A stretch of DNA of 7,662 nucleotides, taken from the NCBI GenBank assembly GCA_937925645.1, contig CALAMB010000294.1:1-7662 (forward strand). The letters are read 5' to 3'. The notes below the pieces were generated by a model. The model made no database searches. It saw only the letters and a list, made by a program, of their open reading frames with translations, and was not told the DNA's origin. Origin of the DNA: an uncultured Acidobacteriota bacterium. GTDB taxonomy: Bacteria > Acidobacteriota > JAAYUB01. This document shows positions 1 through 5,440 of the stretch, in pieces (position 1 is the stretch's first letter; the number at the start of each line of letters is the position of its first letter). The position numbers and the translations under genes are program-made.

Positions 1-2005
1 TCCGGGTCAGGAAGGTGGCCAGGTCTTTGGGCGACGGCCGCTGCTTGCCGGTGCTCAGGTAATCGTGCAGGTCCTTGCCCATCTCCCCGGCGGTCTGGTA
101 GCGCTGGCCGATGTCGATCTGAAGCGCCTTGTTGATGATGTTCTTGAGCCGCGGCGGCAGGGAGGGCATCTCGTTTTCCAGGATCGGGATCTTGCCGGAG
201 CGGACCTTCTCGAGGACGTCGAATTCGGACGAGTCCTCGAACAGGACCTTGCCGCTGATGGCCTCGCAGAGCACGATGCCCAGCGAGAAGAGGTCCGACC
301 GCTTGTCCACCGGCTTGCCCCAGGCCTGTTCGGGGCTCATGTACAGGAGCTTGCCCTTGAGAGCGCCCTTGACCGTGTGGTGGATTTTGGATTCGGCCTT
401 CGAGATGCCGAAATCCACCAGTTTCACCTCGCCTTCCCGGGAGATCAGGATGTTCTGCGGACTGACATCCCGGTGGACGATGTTCATTTCCTTGTTGTTA
501 AAATCTTTCTTGAAGTGCGCGTAATCCAGCGCGCTGGCGATCTGCAGGGCGATGTGGGCGGCCAGCTTGTGGGGCAGCCGGATGCCCAGCTCTTTCGCCC
601 GGCTCAGGATCTTCTTGAAATCAAAGCCGTCCACGAACTCCATGGCGATGTAGAACGAGTGGTTGATCTTGCCGAAATCGAAGATGGTGACGATGTTCTG
701 GTGGGACAGCTGGGCGGCGATCTTCGCCTCGTCGATGAACATGGTGACGAGTTCCTGGTTGTCCGACAGGTGGGGCAGGATCCGCTTGATGGCCACGATC
801 TTCTGGAAGCCTTCCTGGCCCCGCTTCTTGGCGCGGAACAGCTCCGCCATGCCGCCGTGGCCGATCTTCCGGTCCAGAAGGTAATCCCCGAACTTGGTGC
901 CCTCCTCGTACTCGGGCTCCGGCGGGGGAGCGGGGGCGGTCCGCGGCATCGGAGCGGCCGGCTCCGGCGTCTTGGGCTGGATCACCTTGTCGATGCTGGT
1001 ATCGGACAGGCCCACGCCGCTGAGCGTGTCGCTGAGCTTCTTCTCCAGATCGGTGTCGAACGAGCGGAGGAAGGCCTCCACCGCGTCGACCTTGGGCGCG
1101 GCCGGTTCCCCGGCTTGCTTCACTTCCTTTTTCAACTGGTCGAAACGGATCTCGCCGGTGTCGGGCCCGAGCAGCGGCGGCGGCGGCGCCGTCGCCTGGC
1201 TCGCCGATTCCACGAGTTTTTCGATGGCGGCCTCGGTCTTCTTGGCCTCGCTGACCACCGGCGGCGCCGGCGCCGGCGCGGGGGCCGCCTTGGACCTGCC
1301 CTTGCCGAGGTCGAGTCCCAGGCCGGAGAGCGTGTCGCTGAGGAGCTTGTCCATGGAATCGTCCATCTCGGCCGCCGCCGGGGCTTCCGAGGCGATCAGG
1401 GTCGCGGCGATTTCCTGCTCGAACCGACTTTCCACATCCGTGGACTTCGAGGCGGCGGGTGCCGGCTGCGGCTTGGGCGGTTCCGGAGCGGGTTGAGGCG
1501 GCGGCGGCGCCGCCTTGGCCGCCGGGGGCGGCGCCGGCTTCGGTGTGGGCGCCGGCGCGGCTTCGGCCGCCGACTCCTTGGCCATCTTGTCGATGAACTC
1601 GCTCCGGTGCGTATCGATGAGACTCCGGGTGTCGCCCATGAACCGCTGGACGGTCTCCAGAACAACATTGTCAGGGACGGGTTTCTCGATGAATTCGCTG
1701 GCGCCGTTTTCGTGAATGGCCTTGTTGCGGTACTTCTGGCCCTTGTACACCGAGGTGGCGATGATCACCGGAACGTTGCGACCGGTGGGATTGTCCTTGA
1801 TCTTCCGGCAGACGTCGAAGCCGTTGATCTTGGACAGCATGGCCGAGAGGAGCACGATGTCCGGCTGGTCGGACTCGAACGCGTCGAGGGCCGCCTTGCC
1901 GTCCTGCACCGTGACCACGTCGAAGCCGGCATCGGTGAAAATCTTCTTCAGCTGCTGGAGCTCCCGCGTGTTGTAGTCAGCAACCAAGATCTTCTTGTCG
2001 CTCAT
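1..2005 (-). CDS. Degenerate receiver domain fused to Ser/Thr protein kinase (C-terminus cut by window edge)
   Basis: Cytoplasmic Hanks-type Ser/Thr kinase with an N-terminal receiver-like domain; 668 complete codons are visible and the frame runs open off the left edge. ATG at 2005 follows GAGG (2014-2017) by 8 bases. Residues 1-125 fold-match a CheY-like receiver (ILVAD at 6-10, EKPV at 107-110), but the phospho-acceptor position is Ser54 (VLLSAML) and the second acidic-pair residue is Tyr11; Thr84 and Lys108 remain. Residues about 140-365 form an Ala/Pro-rich, probably disordered linker with the motif LSDTLSG at 222-228 and 324-330. The kinase spans about 374-645: glycine loop IGHGGMA (381-387), VAIK Lys407, helix-C Glu426, HRDVSPQN (511-518, catalytic Asp513), DFG (531-533), SPE (557-559), Asp571 and Arg635. 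All key catalytic residues are present, so the kinase is probably active. The HRD loop carries Ser where many kinases have Lys, a common bacterial variant. Substrates are unknown. It has its own promoter. Confidence 0.93.
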   Translation of the reverse strand, partial: MSDKKILVADYNTRELQQLKKIFTDAGFDVVTVQDGKAALDAFESDQPDIVLLSAMLSKINGFDVCRKIKDNPTGRNVPVIIATSVYKGQKYRNKAIHENGASEFIEKPVPDNVVLETVQRFMGDTRSLIDTHRSEFIDKMAKESAAEAAPAPTPKPAPPPAAKAAPPPPQPAPEPPKPQPAPAASKSTDVESRFEQEIAATLIASEAPAAAEMDDSMDKLLSDTLSGLGLDLGKGRSKAAPAPAPAPPVVSEAKKTEAAIEKLVESASQATAPPPPLLGPDTGEIRFDQLKKEVKQAGEPAAPKVDAVEAFLRSFDTDLEKKLSDTLSGVGLSDTSIDKVIQPKTPEPAAPMPRTAPAPPPEPEYEEGTKFGDYLLDRKIGHGGMAELFRAKKRGQEGFQKIVAIKRILPHLSDNQELVTMFIDEAKIAAQLSHQNIVTIFDFGKINHSFYIAMEFVDGFDFKKILSRAKELGIRLPHKLAAHIALQIASALDYAHFKKDFNNKEMNIVHRDVSPQNILISREGEVKLVDFGISKAESKIHHTVKGALKGKLLYMSPEQAWGKPVDKRSDLFSLGIVLCEAISGKVLFEDSSEFDVLEKVRSGKIPILENEMPSLPPRLKNIINKALQIDIGQRYQTAGEMGKDLHDYLSTGKQRPSPKDLATFLTR

Positions 2006-2038
2006 TCACTCACCCTCGGCTAGACCAGAATTACCCGG

Positions 2039-2067
2039 ATTGTAACGTATCATCCGGTCAATGTAAA
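2039..2067 (-). promoter_or_regulatory. Sigma-70-like promoter of the receiver-kinase gene
   Basis: On the minus strand, TTTACA (2067-2062) and TACAAT (2044-2039) are separated by 17 bases. Each differs from consensus at one position. Expected transcription start is near 2032, leaving a short leader of about 27 bases with the GAGG ribosome site at 2017-2014. It lies in the 91-base gap between rarA and the kinase gene, so the kinase can be transcribed independently of trmH-rarA. No terminator hairpin with a T-run is seen in the gap, so read-through from rarA remains possible. Confidence 0.7.
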
Positions 2068-2096
2068 CATGATTCACATCACGTTTTCAAGCTCTT

Positions 2097-3509
2097 TCAC
2101 TCGCTCCGACGGCTTCTCCGGCCCTCTCGCCGCCGCTTGGCGAACGCGGCCTTCCGCTCGGCGATTTCCCGCAGTTTGTCGCGGATGCGGGCTTCGAGGC
2201 CCGCGCCGGACGGCTCGTAGTAGGTCCGGCCCGCCAGGGCGGGCGGCAGGCCGGTCATGTCCGTGGTCCCCTCGGGATGGTCGTGGGCGTACAGGTAACC
2301 CTCCCCGTAGCCTTCCGCCTCCATGAGCCGGGTGGGGGCGTTGCGCAGGTGCAGGGGCACACCCTCGGCGCTGCTCTCGGCCACGTCCCGCTGGGCGGCG
2401 GCATAAGCCCGCAGGAGGGCGTTGGACTTGGGGGCCACAGCCACGTACACCGCCGCCTGCAGGATGGCCAGCCGGCCTTCCGGCAGGCCCAGCAGCTCGT
2501 AGGCCTGCCAGGCCTGGACCGCCACGTGCAGCGCCTGGTTGTCGGCCAGTCCCACGTCCTCCGAAGCGCACTGGAGGATGCGCCGGCAGATGTTCCGCGG
2601 GTCCTCGCCCGCCTCCAGCATCCGGACCAGCCAGTAGACCGTGGCGTCGGGGTCGGAGTTGCGCATCGATTTATGGAGCGCCGAGAGCAGGTTGTAATGT
2701 TCCTCGCCGTCCTTGTCGTACAGGAGTACTTTCTGGTGAAGCACCTCGCGCAGCTCGTCGTCGGTGGGCGCGGTCCGGCGGCCGTCGGCGCTCCGCTGCT
2801 CGGCGTAGTCGGCGAGCTGCTCCAGCAGGTTCAGGCCGCGGCGGGCGTCGCCGGAGGAGAACACCGCGATCTTGTGCAGCAGCTCCGGCGGGACCCGCAG
2901 GTCCAGCCGCGCGAGTCCGCGGTCGGGATCGGCCAGGGCCTCGGCCAGGATCGACTCGATGTCGTCCGGGTCCAGCGGCCGCAGGGTCAGCACCTTGACC
3001 CGGCTCATCAGCGCGGCGTTGAGGTCGAAGCTGGGATTGACGGTGGTGGTGCCGATGAGCAGGACCTGCCCCTTCTCCACGAAGGGGAGGAACGCGTCCT
3101 GCTGGGCCTTGTTGAACCGGTGGATCTCGTCGATGAAGATGAGCGTCTGCCGGCCGGTCTTCTCGAAGAAGTAGGCCGCGTCGCTCATGACGTCCCGCAC
3201 TTCCTTGATGCCCGTCAGCACGGCGCTGTAGCTCACGAAGTGGGTGTCGAGCGTGCGGGCGATGACGTGGGCCAGGGTGCTTTTGCCCGTACCGGGCGGC
3301 CCCCACAGGATCAGCGAGGGGATGCGCCGCGACTCGATCATCCGGCGCAGGGGCTTCCCCTCCCCGACGAGGTGCGTCTGGCCCCGGTATTCGGCCAGCG
3401 TCCGCGGCCGCATCCGCTCCGCCAGCGGGACGCGGGACTCCTCCGCCTCGGCGCCTTCCTCGGCCTGGAACAGGGAGGGATCATTTTTCACTTTGCCTTT
3501 GCCGCCCAT
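2097..3509 (-). CDS. rarA: Replication-associated recombination protein A (RarA/MgsA), AAA+ ATPase
   Basis: A 470-residue AAA+ ATPase of the clamp-loader-like RarA/MgsA/WRNIP1 family, which acts at stalled or gapped replication forks in the cytoplasm. Visible motifs: PLAERMRPRTLAEYRGQ (28-44), Walker A GPPGTGKST (70-78), Walker B LIFIDEIH (123-130), sensor 1 GTTTVNPSF (153-161), arginine finger in LMSR (Arg170), sensor 2 SGDARR (219-224), then the C-terminal tetramerisation region with SALHKSMR (276-283), ASEDVG (315-320), APKSN (359-363) and HLRNAPT (387-393). Length is close to E. coli RarA (447). The tail from about 451 is strongly basic. The ATG at 3509 is chosen because GGAG (3522-3519) lies 9 bases upstream; an in-frame GTG at 3524 overlaps that GGAG and has no ribosome site of its own. 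It starts 20 bases after the methyltransferase stop, so the two are probably co-transcribed. The TGA stop is at 2099-2097. Confidence 0.96.
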   Translation of the reverse strand: MGGKGKVKNDPSLFQAEEGAEAEESRVPLAERMRPRTLAEYRGQTHLVGEGKPLRRMIESRRIPSLILWGPPGTGKSTLAHVIARTLDTHFVSYSAVLTGIKEVRDVMSDAAYFFEKTGRQTLIFIDEIHRFNKAQQDAFLPFVEKGQVLLIGTTTVNPSFDLNAALMSRVKVLTLRPLDPDDIESILAEALADPDRGLARLDLRVPPELLHKIAVFSSGDARRGLNLLEQLADYAEQRSADGRRTAPTDDELREVLHQKVLLYDKDGEEHYNLLSALHKSMRNSDPDATVYWLVRMLEAGEDPRNICRRILQCASEDVGLADNQALHVAVQAWQAYELLGLPEGRLAILQAAVYVAVAPKSNALLRAYAAAQRDVAESSAEGVPLHLRNAPTRLMEAEGYGEGYLYAHDHPEGTTDMTGLPPALAGRTYYEPSGAGLEARIRDKLREIAERKAAFAKRRREGRRSRRSE

Positions 3510-3518
3510 CGCGTCGTT

Positions 3519-3522
3519 CTCC
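3519..3522 (-). promoter_or_regulatory. Ribosome binding site deciding the rarA start
   Basis: GGAG on the minus strand, 9 bases before the ATG at 3509. It favours that ATG over the GTG at 3524, which overlaps it. Confidence 0.6.
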
Positions 3523-3529
3523 ACGGCGG

Positions 3530-4306
3530 TCAGCGGGCTTCGCGCCGGCGGGCGCTCAGGTGGTAGAGCAGGATGGCCGCCGCCGCGGCCGCGTTCAGCG
3601 ATTCCACCGGCGCCCGGATGGGAATGCGCACGGTCCGCTCCACCGCGGCGGCGATCCCGCCCGACAGCCCGTGCCCTTCGCCGCCGATGACGAACGCCTG
3701 GTCGGCCTCCGCCGGCACGTCGGCCAGGGCCACCCCGCCCTTGACGTCGAGCGCCCAGAGCCGCACGCCCCGCTCGTGCGCCTGCGCGAGAAAGTCGTCG
3801 GCGCCCGGCGGCCGCCAGTACGGCGCCCGCAGCGCCGAGCCCATGCTGGCCCGGATGACTTTATCCTGGAAGGGGGACGGCGCCGGCGGCAGAAGCACCA
3901 CCGGGACGTTGCCCAGCGCCTCGGCCGACCGGAGGATGCTGCCCACGTTGCCCGGGTCCTGGACGCCGTCGAGCACCAGCCAGGGCGTCCGCCGCAGGAC
4001 CTGGCCGGGCCCCTTCGGTTCCTTGCGGCCGCAGAGCGCCGCCACCCAGGCCGGCGACCGGAGGCCCGACAGCTTGTGCATCACCTCCGGCGTGACCGCG
4101 AAAACCTGATGGGCCGCCACCGGCGGCAGCTTGTCCTCGTACCCCTGCACGACGAACACCTGGAGCACCGCGTGCGCCGAGCGGGCGACCTCCGCCAGGA
4201 GCTTGGCGCCTTCGACGGCGAAGCAGAGCGGGTTGTCGGACGTCCCCTCCCGCACCCGGACGAACTGCTTCACCTGGTCGTTGGTCCGGCTGCTGATGAG
4301 TTCCAT
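3530..4306 (-). CDS. TrmH/SpoU-family RNA 2'-O-ribose methyltransferase
   Basis: A 258-residue SPOUT methyltransferase, expected to transfer a methyl group from S-adenosylmethionine to a ribose 2'-OH in rRNA or tRNA. The N-terminal part (about 1-100) starts MELISSRTNDQVKQF and includes FAVEGAKLLAEV (29-40), typical of the substrate-binding domain of TrmH-like enzymes. The catalytic knot shows all three SpoU motifs: DPGNVGSILRSAEALG (117-132, with Asn120 and Arg126), IGGEGHGLS (207-215) and IPIRAPVESLNAAAAAAILL (228-247, with Ser236 and Asn238). The start at 4306 follows GGGAGG by 5 bases. A longer in-frame start at 4345 is rejected: it lies inside the predicted -10 box and has no ribosome site. 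It is probably the first gene of a trmH-rarA transcript. The exact nucleotide modified cannot be read from sequence; RlmB-like or TsnR-like roles are possible. Confidence 0.93.
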   Translation of the reverse strand: MELISSRTNDQVKQFVRVREGTSDNPLCFAVEGAKLLAEVARSAHAVLQVFVVQGYEDKLPPVAAHQVFAVTPEVMHKLSGLRSPAWVAALCGRKEPKGPGQVLRRTPWLVLDGVQDPGNVGSILRSAEALGNVPVVLLPPAPSPFQDKVIRASMGSALRAPYWRPPGADDFLAQAHERGVRLWALDVKGGVALADVPAEADQAFVIGGEGHGLSGGIAAAVERTVRIPIRAPVESLNAAAAAAILLYHLSARRREAR

Positions 4307-4311
4307 GGCCG

Positions 4312-4317
4312 CCTCCC
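4312..4317 (-). promoter_or_regulatory. Ribosome binding site of the TrmH-family gene
   Basis: GGGAGG on the minus strand, 5 bases before the ATG at 4306. It is a strong Shine-Dalgarno match and fixes the start at this internal ATG rather than at the in-frame ATG at 4345. Confidence 0.75.
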
Positions 4318-4330
4318 GGCGCCGAAATCG

Positions 4331-4358
4331 GTGATGAGGTGTCATTGTATGTTAAAAT
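4331..4358 (+). promoter_or_regulatory. Possible accA promoter, overlapping the divergent promoter
   Basis: TAAAAT (4353-4358) matches the -10 consensus at 5 of 6 positions. The best -35 partner, GTGATG (4331-4336), is weak (3 of 6) at 16-base spacing. Transcription would begin near 4365, downstream of the alternative accA starts at 4339, 4345 and 4357, which supports the ATG at 4390. The call rests mainly on the -10 box. Confidence 0.3.
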
Positions 4359-4373
4359 GCCCGGCGAAATCAA
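4344..4373 (-). promoter_or_regulatory. Sigma-70-like promoter of the trmH-rarA pair
   Basis: On the minus strand, TTGATT (4373-4368; 4 of 6 consensus bases) and TACAAT (4349-4344; 5 of 6) are 18 bases apart. The expected transcription start is near 4337, giving a leader of about 30 bases to the ATG at 4306 that includes the GGGAGG site. It sits in the 83-base intergenic space shared with the divergent accA gene. Confidence 0.55.
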
Positions 4374-4389
4374 AACGATTGGGGCGGTC

Positions 4390-5343
4390 ATGAACGACTG
4401 GCACAGCGCATTGCTCAAGGATCTGGAAGCCCAGCTCGCCGAACTGGAGCGGTTCGGCGACGACGAATCGGCCCGGCGGGCCCTGGAGATCCTCCGCGAG
4501 AAGATCCGCCAGGTGCGCCAGCGGATCCACGAGCAGATCACCCCGTGGCAACAGACCAAGCTGGCCCGGCACGAGAACCGCCCCTACACCCTGGATTTCA
4601 TCGCGCGGCTCTTCACCGACTTCGAGGAGATCCACGGCGACCGCAAGTACGCCGACGACCCGGCGGTGGTCACCGGCTTCGGCTGGTTCCGCTCCCGGCC
4701 CGTGGTGGTGGTGGGCCAGCAGAAGGGGCGCAACCTGGCCGAGCGGAAGCACCGCAACTTCGGCATGATGCAACCAGAGGGCTACCGCAAGGCGCTGCGG
4801 GCGATGCGGCTGGCCGAAAAGTTCCGCAAGCCGATCCTGACGTTCGTCGACACGCCGGGCGCCTTCCCGGGCATCGGCGCGGAGGAACGCGGCCAGGCCG
4901 AGGCCATCGCCTACAACCTCCGCGAAATGGCCCGCCTGCGGGTGCCCGTCATCGTCAGCGTCATCGGCGAAGGCGGCTCCGGCGGGGCACTGGGCATCGG
5001 CGTGGGCGACCGGATTCTGATGCTGGAGAACGCGGTCTACTCGGTGATCTCGCCGGAAAGCTGTTCGGCCATCCTCTGGAAGGACCAGGCGCACGCCGAG
5101 GCGGCCGCCCGCAACCTGGGGCTGACCAGCCGCGACCTGAAGCGGCTCGGCATCATCGACGAGATCGTGCCGGAACCGCCGGAGGGCGCCCACGCGGACT
5201 GGGACGCCACCGCCCGCGCGCTGGGCGATGCGCTGGAGCGGCACCTGGACGAACTGGCCGCGCTCCCATTCGACCGCCTGACCCTGTCGCGGACGGAAAA
5301 ATTCCGCCGCATGGGCGTGGTGGAATCGGCCGGGTCCCCCTGA
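4390..5343 (+). CDS. accA: Acetyl-CoA carboxylase carboxyltransferase subunit alpha
   Basis: Alpha subunit of the acetyl-CoA carboxylase carboxyltransferase, which with AccD moves the carboxyl group from biotin-BCCP to acetyl-CoA to make malonyl-CoA, the first committed step of fatty-acid synthesis. At 317 residues it is almost the same length as E. coli AccA (319). The helical N-terminal region (about 1-58) precedes LARHENRPYTLDF (58-70), then DFEEIHGDR (77-85), GQQKGR (109-114), RNFGMMQPEGYRKALR (122-137), FVDTPGAFPGIGAEERGQAE (152-171), the crotonase-fold signature VIGEGGSGGALGIGVGD (191-207) and YSVISPESCSAILWK (217-231). The usual GHQKGR has Gln in place of His. In-frame alternative starts exist at GTG 4339, TTG 4345 and ATG 4357; ATG 4390 fits the family N-terminus best but has only a weak GGGG (4381-4384) upstream. 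No accD partner is in the window, so it must be elsewhere, as in many bacteria. Confidence 0.96.
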   Translation: MNDWHSALLKDLEAQLAELERFGDDESARRALEILREKIRQVRQRIHEQITPWQQTKLARHENRPYTLDFIARLFTDFEEIHGDRKYADDPAVVTGFGWFRSRPVVVVGQQKGRNLAERKHRNFGMMQPEGYRKALRAMRLAEKFRKPILTFVDTPGAFPGIGAEERGQAEAIAYNLREMARLRVPVIVSVIGEGGSGGALGIGVGDRILMLENAVYSVISPESCSAILWKDQAHAEAAARNLGLTSRDLKRLGIIDEIVPEPPEGAHADWDATARALGDALERHLDELAALPFDRLTLSRTEKFRRMGVVESAGSP

Positions 5344-5401
5344 CGCCGCCGCCGCGCCCGGCTGAAAGCCCCGCCGCCCAAGGCTCTCGGACGCATTTCG
5401 G

Positions 5402-5431
5402 TTGACAGTCCCGCCGACACCGGTCTAAGAT
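5402..5431 (+). promoter_or_regulatory. Sigma-70-like promoter of mltD giving a near-leaderless mRNA
   Basis: A perfect -35 TTGACA (5402-5407) is followed after 18 bases by TAAGAT (5426-5431; 4 of 6 consensus). Transcription should start near 5437-5440, only 1-4 bases before the ATG at 5441. No separate Shine-Dalgarno site is present; only GGGAA (5436-5440) abuts the ATG. Confidence 0.6.
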
Positions 5432-5440
5432 GGCCGGGAA

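Noticed and set aside
65..2023. Long plus-strand open frame (about 650 codons) opposite the kinase gene
   Set aside because: It is antisense to a gene with complete kinase and receiver motifs. High GC and codon bias leave the opposite frame free of stops, and its product is Arg/Gly/Leu/Val-rich with no recognisable domain.
2061..2070. Small palindrome ATGTAAACAT over the -35 box of the kinase promoter as an operator
   Set aside because: Four-base arms with a two-base centre are too short to call, and the symmetry does not extend outward.
2277..3566. Plus-strand open frame of 429 codons opposite rarA
   Set aside because: Antisense to rarA, whose AAA+ motifs are unmistakable. The product is low-complexity and unlike any family I recognise.
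4339..4389. Longer accA N-terminus from GTG 4339, TTG 4345 or ATG 4357
   Set aside because: The added residues have no counterpart in AccA proteins I know, and these starts lie at or before the predicted transcription start. They cannot be fully excluded because the ribosome site at ATG 4390 is weak.
5329..5362. Inverted repeat GCCGGG / CCCGGC at the end of accA as a terminator
   Set aside because: It has only six pairs with a 22-base loop and no T-run after it, and such matches are expected by chance in DNA this GC-rich.
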